The notes under the pieces were generated by a model. It searched no databases and was not told the origin of the DNA. It saw only the letters and a list, made by a program, of their open reading frames with translations. Shown piece by piece: positions 37,239 to 45,197 of a stretch of DNA of 64,000 nucleotides. Numbering within the stretch: position 1 is the stretch's first letter; each line of letters starts with the position of its first letter. This stretch comes from Enteractinococcus coprophilus (GTDB taxonomy: Bacteria; Actinomycetota; Actinomycetes; Actinomycetales; Micrococcaceae): the NCBI RefSeq assembly GCF_006716305.1, contig NZ_VFOU01000001.1:682001-746000 (forward strand). Direction: 5' to 3'. A program made the position numbers and the translations under genes.

Positions 37239-39998
37239 ATGAGTGGGTTCGAAGCTCCGGTGGTGGCTGCCGGATCGCGCCTTTTCGGTATCTTAACCGC
37301 AGCAGCTATACAGAAGCTTACTCAGAGCTGGTCCTTCCGTTGGTCTGTGTGGTTGAGGGTGCGGAAAAGAATCCCGGTTAAATTTTCTGGTAAAGCCTAT
37401 CGACGATGGCTTAAGACCTTAACATTAGAAGCACTTCAGACCCCGGTAGAAGAAGCTTGTAGCTCCTTAGCGAAGCAGCTCAACGAGATGCTAATCAGGC
37501 ACGGAAAGGGTTGGGATGAGAATGATGAACATCTTTCGCATGCCCTACGCCTGGTAGAGGTGACTTTTCCGGCAATTGCAGGTGCACTGCGCGATCGGGA
37601 AAGATCTGAGCTAAGTGAAGCTTGGGCACAGCAACGAAGCTTGAATGTAAGACAGTTGCTTCTTGAAATTGCAGGACCAGGCCCGTCCTTAAGTCGAAGT
37701 GATTACGCCCGGATTCTGAACTATCGCTCAAAAGCACGTCGAGCAGTCCGGTTGCAAGCGTTTAACGTAGATGAAAATGCTTTAGGCTCTTTCTTTGAAA
37801 GCATCCAGGTACCGGATGTACCTGTGAGCTCAGTGAAGGTCCTTGTTGGAGATTTCGGTTCGGGCAAGTCAGAATGCGCAGAAATCTGGCATCGACAGGA
37901 GATTAAAGCATACTCTGATGAAGAAGGTGCTCTTCCAATCTGGTTACACGCATCTCATTTACGTGATCGTGCCATTGAAGAAGTGATAGAAGCGCAATAT
38001 AGTTCCGTATGGCGCGAAGGATCCGGGGCGTCTATGGTGGTAGATGGTTTGGATGAGACCGATCCTGCACGGGCGTACCAAATCTTAGATGAGGCACGAA
38101 TACTAGTAAGAACATATCCCCACTTACGGGTGCTCATGACGGCACGTGCCGGTCTTTTTCCCGAGAGTTCAATCGAAACTGAAGTAGTACTAATGCCCCT
38201 CTTATCTCTAGAGACGGCATTAGCTTTGGTGCAAGAACTAGGCGGCGCCCGTGTGAGCATCAGGACCTGGTCCTCGAGTTTACAGGCTTCGGTTCGGCGC
38301 CCATTTTTCGCTCTCTCAGCTGGAAAAGTGTTAGCGGAAGACATTGCTGTTCCGAATGAGATAGAGCTCATACGACGTATTGTGGAGGAAAGCCTACAAC
38401 AAGGTATTGAAAGACATTCTGTAACCTCAGACAAGATTTTTACAGTGCTGCGGAAACTTTCAGTTTCACTTACCATGAGTGACGAGTCCACGCTGTCATT
38501 TAGCGAGCAACAGATTGCTAATTTAAGTCGCCTTACTACAGAAACTCATGATGGACAGATACGTTTTTCTTTGCCGATATTCGAGCAGTGGTTTGCTGCT
38601 CAATCGCTACTTTTAGATGAAGAGTTAGTAAAACAAATCCTCATAAACTCCAGTGTATTTATGCGCTGGCGTTGGGTCATGCCTCTCGCCATCCGTTGTG
38701 CGCATTCGTCTCAAGCAATCGACGAGTTGTTATCTACCTGGGTCATCCAAAATCCTGGTGTAGTTTCGTGGATATTAAAAACGGCTTTTGGAACGAATCA
38801 CGACTGGCGGAAGAAAGGGGACGATCGGCTCGATCCGATAACTACAGGGGAACGCTTCTTGCGTGTTTATCGCACGTGGTGCAACAGTTTCGGAGATATG
38901 TCTGTCAGGTTAGCACTCCCCGTGATGGAGCGGCCCGTAAGTTTAGGGGTCGCTCTCTCCGAACATTCAGTCAGATTTGAATTTAGACCATCTGGTTCTG
39001 CACGTGACCATGTATATGAGATAGCATCCGGAACTCACCCTAGCCGCACTGTAGACAGCCCCCTCCTAGTGATTCGGGGCGGTCTTGCAGCTGGAGATGC
39101 TTGGCCCTGGATAATGCTGTGGCGGATGATGGCTAGGGAGGTTGAAAATCTTCTATTGCATAGTCCCTACTTAGGATCTGATGATGGAGTGTGGATAGAA
39201 GAGCATCGATACGATTTAGCAGACCGAATAGTAGATGAGCCGCCTCTATTGATGTTTGGGCGAAGGCTGAGTGCGGACAAAGCCAAGCTTAAAGCGCAGA
39301 AGTTGTTAGAAAGACTAGAAGATGCTCAAGCAGACTCCATCGCTATTAATCGTTCGAGACCGTATGCGCGGTTCGAAATCTCAGAATTCATTGAATGGTT
39401 AGATCAGCAGGCATCTGGATATGTTACGTCGGGCCTTCCCGGTTATGCAGGACATGACTCATTAGGTGGGTACCTCTTTAAATTTGAATCTAAAAAGCAG
39501 TTCATGGAATTTGAAGTTCTAGTTTTCGAACGTGCTTGTCTCGCTTATGAAGAAGCCATTAACCACACCTTTAAATCCTTAGGGTGGTCTTTGTCTAGCT
39601 CGGTGCTGGTACCGTTTGGAGTAGTTCTAGAGGTGGTGTTTGAGCCGGAAAGGGCGGTTACTAACCGGCCTTTTATCGAAGTAACTAGAGTCCCCCTATC
39701 GTTACTTGCTGATCTTGCGCCTGGGGGTGCGGATTCTTTATGGTCTCCGTCAGGGCGAGCTGTAATGGTTGAACGTCATGACAGCTCGGAGGGGCTAGAT
39801 TATTCCCAAATGGTGCAACAGATACGTTCCCGGCTCATGAGTGAGAACAGGGAGCCTATTGCAGGTTTATCTTGGTCAAGCAGCGTAGCGGAGGAGATGG
39901 ATAAGCGGCGGCCTGCGTCGCATATCGCTATTGAGTGGTTATGGAAAGATTTTGAAGAGTTGGGTCTCGTGCGCAGGGGGCGTTCACTTTTGCGTTAA
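37239..39998 (+). CDS. Large NACHT-type STAND ATPase, candidate anti-phage NLR-like protein
   Basis: A 919-residue protein with a central NTPase: Walker [12 protein letters not shown] (about residues 201-211), Walker [12 protein letters not shown] (about 265-275) with a second acidic pair typical of NACHT/STAND ATPases, and sensor-like [11 protein letters not shown] (about 297-307). The winged-helix end reads [17 protein letters not shown] (about 440), matching the F-x-H/P-x-x-x-x-x-x-FAA pattern at the end of NACHT modules. The N-terminal 190 residues are helical with no recognised nuclease, protease or TIR effector. The C-terminal 450 residues lack obvious TPR/WD40/LRR repeats and could be the sensor. 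The gene stands alone between a long hairpin and a decayed hsdM. Its base composition is lower in GC than the neighbouring housekeeping genes. Bacterial NACHT proteins are known phage sensors; a defence role here is inference from fold and context. Confidence 0.8.
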   Translation: MSGFEAPVVAAGSRLFGILTAAAIQKLTQSWSFRWSVWLRVRKRIPVKFSGKAYRRWLKTLTLEALQTPVEEACSSLAKQLNEMLIRHGKGWDENDEHLSHALRLVEVTFPAIAGALRDRERSELSEAWAQQRSLNVRQLLLEIAGPGPSLSRSDYARILNYRSKARRAVRLQAFNVDENALGSFFESIQVPDVPVSSVKVLVGDFGSGKSECAEIWHRQEIKAYSDEEGALPIWLHASHLRDRAIEEVIEAQYSSVWREGSGASMVVDGLDETDPARAYQILDEARILVRTYPHLRVLMTARAGLFPESSIETEVVLMPLLSLETALALVQELGGARVSIRTWSSSLQASVRRPFFALSAGKVLAEDIAVPNEIELIRRIVEESLQQGIERHSVTSDKIFTVLRKLSVSLTMSDESTLSFSEQQIANLSRLTTETHDGQIRFSLPIFEQWFAAQSLLLDEELVKQILINSSVFMRWRWVMPLAIRCAHSSQAIDELLSTWVIQNPGVVSWILKTAFGTNHDWRKKGDDRLDPITTGERFLRVYRTWCNSFGDMSVRLALPVMERPVSLGVALSEHSVRFEFRPSGSARDHVYEIASGTHPSRTVDSPLLVIRGGLAAGDAWPWIMLWRMMAREVENLLLHSPYLGSDDGVWIEEHRYDLADRIVDEPPLLMFGRRLSADKAKLKAQKLLERLEDAQADSIAINRSRPYARFEISEFIEWLDQQASGYVTSGLPGYAGHDSLGGYLFKFESKKQFMEFEVLVFERACLAYEEAINHTFKSLGWSLSSSVLVPFGVVLEVVFEPERAVTNRPFIEVTRVPLSLLADLAPGGADSLWSPSGRAVMVERHDSSEGLDYSQMVQQIRSRLMSENREPIAGLSWSSSVAEEMDKRRPASHIAIEWLWKDFEELGLVRRGRSLLR

Positions 39999-40053
39999 TA
40001 GTTTGTTTATGCGCAAGTGGGTCGAGCGAGCACCATGGTTGTTGTTACCATTC

Positions 40054-40458
40054 CTTCGATGACAGTAATATCGACATGTTCGGTGATGCTTGTAAATACC
40101 CCGTGGGATTTTATGCTGCTGATGCTGGGAAATCTGGTGGTGAGTATTTCACCCCGCAGGAGGTTTCCTCCTGGCGCTTCTGCCGGTAGTAGGTAAGACG
40201 CGCCAATGTGAATGAGGTGTATGACACGGCCTGTGGTTCTGGAACGTTAGTACTGCAGTTCGCGAAGATACTAGATAATGAGATGTCCGTATCGGCTTCT
40301 ACGATCAGGAGCTGAACCGGTCGACCTACAACTTGAAGCGCATCATATACTCCTCCACAATATTAATTTCTCCAAATTCAGCATACCTGCGGTGACACGC
40401 TCACGGAACCATATCCTCTGAATGAGGAGCCTTTCCAAGCGATTGTCTCGAAACGTTA
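40054..40458 (+). pseudogene. Decayed type I restriction-modification methylase gene (hsdM)
   Basis: Pieces of HsdM are readable across shifting frames: [15 protein letters not shown], then [14 protein letters not shown], then NEVYDTACGSGTLVLQFAK (SAM motif I, normally DPACGSGSLLLQ), then QELNRSTYNLKRI and GDTLTEPYPLNEEPFQAIVS. The final catalytic NPPY is lost: IVS is followed by KR and a stop. At least two frameshifts and deletions separate the blocks, so the gene is dead. No hsdS or hsdR is left. The rest of the gap to the Res stop contains inverted repeats at about 40474-40518 and 40685-40719 but no gene. Confidence 0.85.
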
Positions 40459-40684
40459 GTTGCCGTAGTCGATACGCGGCCACGTTGTGTGCGTAGTACA
40501 CCCTGGCCGCGTAGAGGCTGCGGGATCACATGTCGCTGTGCACTGCGCACCTAAAAGTGGATCATCCCCGAGCGCTGAACAGCCAGCTCTGGGCAGACAT
40601 AAGCACTGCTTGCACCCGTCCCTGCACGAAGGGTAACAGTGTCAAAAGGTATCGAGGCTCCGTCGCCAGGTTTGCTCGAGGTGC

Positions 40685-40719
40685 TCGGCCACGATGATGC
40701 ATCGCGCTGTCGTGGCCGA
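40685..40719 (-). terminator. Stem-loop at the end of the restriction operon
   Basis: A perfect 10-bp inverted repeat (TCGGCCACGA / TCGTGGCCGA) with a 15-nt loop, 12 bp beyond the Res stop codon. There is no T-tract, so the terminator role is likely but not certain. Confidence 0.55.
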
Positions 40720-40730
40720 ACTCCTTTTCA

Positions 40731-43364
40731 CTAGATCAGTACGTCGTCACAGTCCTCAGTGCTCGGTTTGTTGAGGACGTTAGCCTTCATAATTCGTGAG
40801 CCCGTGTACATTACATACTCGACCCCCGATTCGACAGCCATCTCCTCGGCGGCTCGTGCCTTTGCAAGCACGAGTTCATCATCGATCTGGTGATCGCCCT
40901 TCACCTCGACAAGCTGCCAGGAGTCGTCTTCCATCTGTGCCACGAAATCTGGATAGTAGAGACGTATTCGCTTGGATGCTGGGTCGTAGTATTGGATGCC
41001 GAGGTCGCCTTGGCGGGCAGTGAACATGCCGGTGAAGTACACCTCTTTGACCTGCTCAGACTCGACGTACTGCCAAAACATTTCCATCTCGGGATTCGAG
41101 TCGAAGCAGTAGGTATCTGCATGGAAACTCTTGGCTCGCTGATTGTCGGTGAGTCTGTCATCGTTGTACTCGACGACGAGGTTCTCATCGGCGCGGAACT
41201 CGTAGTACCCTGCGTTGGCAGGTTGGCGGAGGAGCACCAGTTCCTTGTCTTCACTACGCACAGCGCTGGTGAGATCGTAGAAGGCGTGGAAGATCGTGGG
41301 GATGATCTTGTCATGGATGACGTCGTTGTACCTGTTGACGACCTCGACGATGCGCTCGGCGCCGTCCTCAGACTCGTTCAGGATTCGGTGTATTAGTAGT
41401 GGTGATCGATTGAGGTAGCGCGAGACTTCTGCGGTCAAGGTGTATAGCGAATAGGTATCCATCTCTCGCAAGTCGTCGATGTTGCGTTCCTTGACTTTGG
41501 TAGCTGAGGTGATGCGCGACTTCTCGTAGACTAGCGCCTGGTATTTCTCCTCTAAGGCTGCGTCGTCGGTCAACTCGAAGTTCAGCGGTTTCTGGTAGTC
41601 CTTCTCAATGAGTTGGTATTCGCGCCAGATGCGCTTCAGTGTGATGGTCCGCTCCGGTGGGAGGACACGTACCTGATAGGTGCGCTTCGGTTTAGGATCT
41701 TTCCTGGTAAGGCCGTCGAGGTCCATATTGAAGTTCTTCTCTAATTCGGCATCGAGGATGTCGAAATTCTCCTTGGACAAGAATACCAAGGCGGTTTGTT
41801 GTTCGTCAGTGATCTTCCGCAAGCAGCGCATGGTGGCCTGAAGTACGAAAATCTTTGACTTCGGCGATCGGTACATCGCGACGCCGAACAGCGAACGACA
41901 GTTCCAGCCCTCGCGGCCTTTGCCGACGAGGATAATGAATTGCTTCTCGTTGCCGACGCTGCCAGGAACGTCAAGATTGTTGAAGTTGCGGATATCTTCG
42001 TCTTTGGTAACCTTCGCGTCTCCCACATTGACGAGGATCTTTGAAGAATCCACGCCAAGATCTGCGAGTACGTTTTCCACTACCGGACGTACTTCTTCGG
42101 TTGCTTCTTCGACAGTGGCAGCGAAGATTGCGAGCTTGGGGTTCAGGTCTTCGAAAGTCTGGCCCTGGTATTTCTGCCAGAACTGCGTGATCGCAGTACG
42201 CAAGAACTCTTCGTTCTTTACATTCTCGAAGCCCTGAGGCTTGGCATCTTTAAGGAAGTCGTTCCGGATGGACTCTGCCAGGCCGTATCCGTAGACGACC
42301 TCAGGTAGCGGCTGCCGGTTCACATAAGGAGTGCCGGTGTAGTTGAAGCACGCCACGACGTCGGTTCTGCTCGCGAGCAAGTTGATAGTGTGACGCAGGC
42401 TCGTTTTCGTGGCGGTTTTGGAGCGGAGGTTCTTCTCCAACCTTGCCCCGAAAAGATGGTGGGCCTCATCAACGTAGACCCCGAGCTGGCGTAGTCGGGT
42501 GAGCTTTTGGAACCTCTGGTTTTCCATTAGCGTCTCGTCATCCACGACATCCTCTTCGCCGTCGTTGGCGTCCGTGCCATAGAGTCCCGAAAGAAGGGAA
42601 TTCGAAGACAGGTTAAAGAGTTTTGCGGCAGCTGAGTCTTGAGTGTGCTTCTTCTTCACCACGATCTTCTGGGTATTGGAGATCACGATGTTGAACGCGG
42701 AGTCATCCAACACGTTGAGGGTTACACCTGGGTCATCAAGGAACGCGAACTTGATGTTGGCGTCCAACACACGTGCGTACTCGGGTGGAACCACTTTGGT
42801 CTTGTCGAAAGTGACGATCTCCCGCAACGATTCCAGCACGGTCTTATCCGGCGCGAAGACCAGCGCATTGTGGACGAAGCGCTTGTCCTTGGGATACTTG
42901 TTAGCGAGCAGGAACTCGTAGAAAATGCACGTCGCCATGAGTATGGTCTTCCCCAAACCCATGGTCAGCGCGTAGATATAGTTCGGGTAGTCCTCCTGGA
43001 ACTTCTTCATTTTCTTGAATAACGCATCGGTCTGTTTCTCGGTGAAATCGTCCATCAGCATGGCTTGAGTCTTGTGGCGCGTGTAATAGGAGCGTTCCGA
43101 GAACACTCCTTCACGGTTACGCCACTCGTCAAACACCTGAGCGACCTGGCGGTTGTCCAAGAATTCTTTGAAGAACACGTAAATTTCGAGTGCCTCGAAC
43201 TGCGGAAGACGTAAGAACGCTCTCGGGTTCTCTGAGGGGTCGTTATAGGCGAGGAACTTGCGCGTCAGGTCGTTATACCGAGAGCGGATTTTGCCTCGGT
43301 TCTGGGTATAGAACAGCCATAGCTCGTTGTAGAACGAGAACGACTCTTCGAACTTGACTACCAT
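40731..43364 (-). CDS. Type III restriction endonuclease subunit Res (helicase-nuclease)
   Basis: The ATP-dependent translocating and cleaving subunit of a type III restriction system, 877 residues. The SF2 helicase core has Walker A TMGLGKT (about residues 134-140), the DEAH box VYVDEAHHLFG (about 297-306), and a later motif VI-like region QATMRCLRKI. The C-terminal nuclease shows the PD-(D/E)xK pattern: YPDFVAQ (about 804-810) followed by LVEVKGDHQ (about 818-826). It begins three bases after the Mod stop, so translation is coupled. Length and order match the type III family. Specificity cannot be read from the sequence. Confidence 0.92.
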   Translation of the reverse strand: MVVKFEESFSFYNELWLFYTQNRGKIRSRYNDLTRKFLAYNDPSENPRAFLRLPQFEALEIYVFFKEFLDNRQVAQVFDEWRNREGVFSERSYYTRHKTQAMLMDDFTEKQTDALFKKMKKFQEDYPNYIYALTMGLGKTILMATCIFYEFLLANKYPKDKRFVHNALVFAPDKTVLESLREIVTFDKTKVVPPEYARVLDANIKFAFLDDPGVTLNVLDDSAFNIVISNTQKIVVKKKHTQDSAAAKLFNLSSNSLLSGLYGTDANDGEEDVVDDETLMENQRFQKLTRLRQLGVYVDEAHHLFGARLEKNLRSKTATKTSLRHTINLLASRTDVVACFNYTGTPYVNRQPLPEVVYGYGLAESIRNDFLKDAKPQGFENVKNEEFLRTAITQFWQKYQGQTFEDLNPKLAIFAATVEEATEEVRPVVENVLADLGVDSSKILVNVGDAKVTKDEDIRNFNNLDVPGSVGNEKQFIILVGKGREGWNCRSLFGVAMYRSPKSKIFVLQATMRCLRKITDEQQTALVFLSKENFDILDAELEKNFNMDLDGLTRKDPKPKRTYQVRVLPPERTITLKRIWREYQLIEKDYQKPLNFELTDDAALEEKYQALVYEKSRITSATKVKERNIDDLREMDTYSLYTLTAEVSRYLNRSPLLIHRILNESEDGAERIVEVVNRYNDVIHDKIIPTIFHAFYDLTSAVRSEDKELVLLRQPANAGYYEFRADENLVVEYNDDRLTDNQRAKSFHADTYCFDSNPEMEMFWQYVESEQVKEVYFTGMFTARQGDLGIQYYDPASKRIRLYYPDFVAQMEDDSWQLVEVKGDHQIDDELVLAKARAAEEMAVESGVEYVMYTGSRIMKANVLNKPSTEDCDDVLI

Positions 43365-43367
43365 GAC

Positions 43368-45170
43368 TTATGACACCTCTACTTCGAGGATCTCCGCGAG
43401 CACATCGGTGATTTTCACCTTGATCGTGCCCGCGTCCTCGGGGATGTCATAGATGCCAGAGACCAGCTCTTTCTTATCAGGGACGTCAGTCACCGCTGGT
43501 TGCATGACCACTCCGTCGAAGTTGAAATCAATCGTGATCGAGTCAACGAGCTCACGCCAGTCGGTGATCACGTCCTTCTGCAGCGAGAGCTTCTGCATCA
43601 GATTTAACGGATAGAACTGTCGAATCACCAGCTTGCCACCCTCGCACACCACTTCGGCTTCAGCCTCACGCTTGAGCTGAAGGTCAGCACGATCGCGCAG
43701 GATATCAACTACATCGACCTCCACATTGTATTCGTCAAGCTCTTGTTCAAGGGAAGCCCGCAAGTCAGGCTCGTGTCCCATACACACCAACGTAATCCGC
43801 TCAACAGCCTTTCCGGGGTTCTCCTCCTTGCGCTTCTCATACGTCTTATATGGCAGGTTTGCTAACAACTCAGCCAAGTCCGCCTTCGTCGCGATCCGAT
43901 TGACCGGCATGATCTTAACCATCCGACCGTCCAACTCGCCGTCAAACACATCCGCCTGTGGGAACGGCTGGACTTCCAAAGCCTGCATTAGAAGTTGCTT
44001 CGCTTCCACCGGGTTTCTGAAGAAATCGTAGTTGTTGACGTTGTACACCTCGAACCCCGTGAACTTCGGATCACTCGAAACCTCTTCCAGCAGGTCAAGT
44101 TGCCTCTGCTCCCTACTCAACTCCTCACCGACGTTGATGAGCCGCTTGGTCGTCGTCTGCATCGCTCCAAGGTTAATGTCAGCGCCGATGAAACGGCGGC
44201 CCAGCTTCATCGCCACAGACTGCGTCGTTCCGGAACCAGCAAAGCAATCGAATACCAAGCCTCCCAGGGGAGAGGAAGATTCCACAATCCTTCCGACCAA
44301 ATCTTCTGGCTTTTGGGTGGGGTACCCAGTCCCCTCATGAGCGGAATTATTCACTTTGCCAATTAGCCAAACATCGTCAATGTTCCGGCCTTCAGGTAGG
44401 GCGTCTTCCACGAGTCTTTTAATCCGGTTGCCACCACCGGCATTGTCCATAATATAAAGGCGTCCTTCCTCATCAGTATGGAGTGCTTGTCTTCTCTCTC
44501 GGGCATACTGCTCTGGCGATTCCCACGGGAGCTTGTACGGAGAGAAGAAGGGACTCGAGGTTTTTGAATAGTAGTAGATAGTGTCGTGTCGGCGGTTGAA
44601 ATAGGTGCCGTTGCGACGATTCCACCCTGAGTATCGCCAGATTATTTCGTTTTGAAAATTGCTCGGACCAAATACCTCGTCCATTAGGAGCTTAAGGTGA
44701 GCTCCCTTGCGCCAGTCACAGTGGAGATATATAGATCCGGTGTCGGCGAGGAGCTCTCGACAGAGGATGAGTCGTTCGTACATGAACTGGAGGTACTCGT
44801 CGTTGGTCCAGATGTCGCTGTATTGCTTTTCTTCGAAAGAGGTGGAGTCGTTGGTGACGTTCTGACCACGCAGGCTGATTTTCTTCTTGTAGTCGGCCTT
44901 GGAGTCGAAGGGTGGGTCGATGTATATGAGGTCGACTTGTCCTCGGTAGTCGCGCAAAAGGTGACTCATGACTTGTAGGTTGTCGCCCCAGTAGATCTTG
45001 TTCATCCATCCGTCGTGTTCACCGCCTTCTGCCGGGCTTCCGTAGGACTCGCGCAGTTGTGCTGGGTAGTAGACGGTAGAACGGTAGGGACGCTTGCCGG
45101 TCCATCGCAGTTCGGGGAATCCTTTGATGGTCGGGCGGGTATCGAACTGGAATTCTTGCTGCTCGATCAT
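43368..45170 (-). CDS. Type III DNA methyltransferase subunit Mod
   Basis: An adenine-N6 methyltransferase that also provides target recognition for the restriction complex, 600 residues. DLIYIDPPFDSKADY carries catalytic motif IV DPPF (about residues 85-88). The SAM motif I FDCFAGSGTTQSVAMKLGRR follows much later (about 307), the beta-class order typical of type III Mod. The target-recognition segment lies between them. A TGYPTQKPEDLVGRIV block (motif X region) precedes motif I. The gene is intact and lies 27 bp downstream of the UvrD-nuclease gene. It should methylate one strand of an asymmetric site. Confidence 0.94.
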   Translation of the reverse strand: MIEQQEFQFDTRPTIKGFPELRWTGKRPYRSTVYYPAQLRESYGSPAEGGEHDGWMNKIYWGDNLQVMSHLLRDYRGQVDLIYIDPPFDSKADYKKKISLRGQNVTNDSTSFEEKQYSDIWTNDEYLQFMYERLILCRELLADTGSIYLHCDWRKGAHLKLLMDEVFGPSNFQNEIIWRYSGWNRRNGTYFNRRHDTIYYYSKTSSPFFSPYKLPWESPEQYARERRQALHTDEEGRLYIMDNAGGGNRIKRLVEDALPEGRNIDDVWLIGKVNNSAHEGTGYPTQKPEDLVGRIVESSSPLGGLVFDCFAGSGTTQSVAMKLGRRFIGADINLGAMQTTTKRLINVGEELSREQRQLDLLEEVSSDPKFTGFEVYNVNNYDFFRNPVEAKQLLMQALEVQPFPQADVFDGELDGRMVKIMPVNRIATKADLAELLANLPYKTYEKRKEENPGKAVERITLVCMGHEPDLRASLEQELDEYNVEVDVVDILRDRADLQLKREAEAEVVCEGGKLVIRQFYPLNLMQKLSLQKDVITDWRELVDSITIDFNFDGVVMQPAVTDVPDKKELVSGIYDIPEDAGTIKVKITDVLAEILEVEVS

Positions 45171-45197
45171 GTAGTGCCTTTCGTCAGTTAAGTTTGG

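Noticed and set aside
37239-39998. Avs-type STAND nuclease
   Set aside because: It has a NACHT core but is shorter than typical Avs proteins and lacks a visible nuclease, protease or TIR domain and TPR-like repeats.
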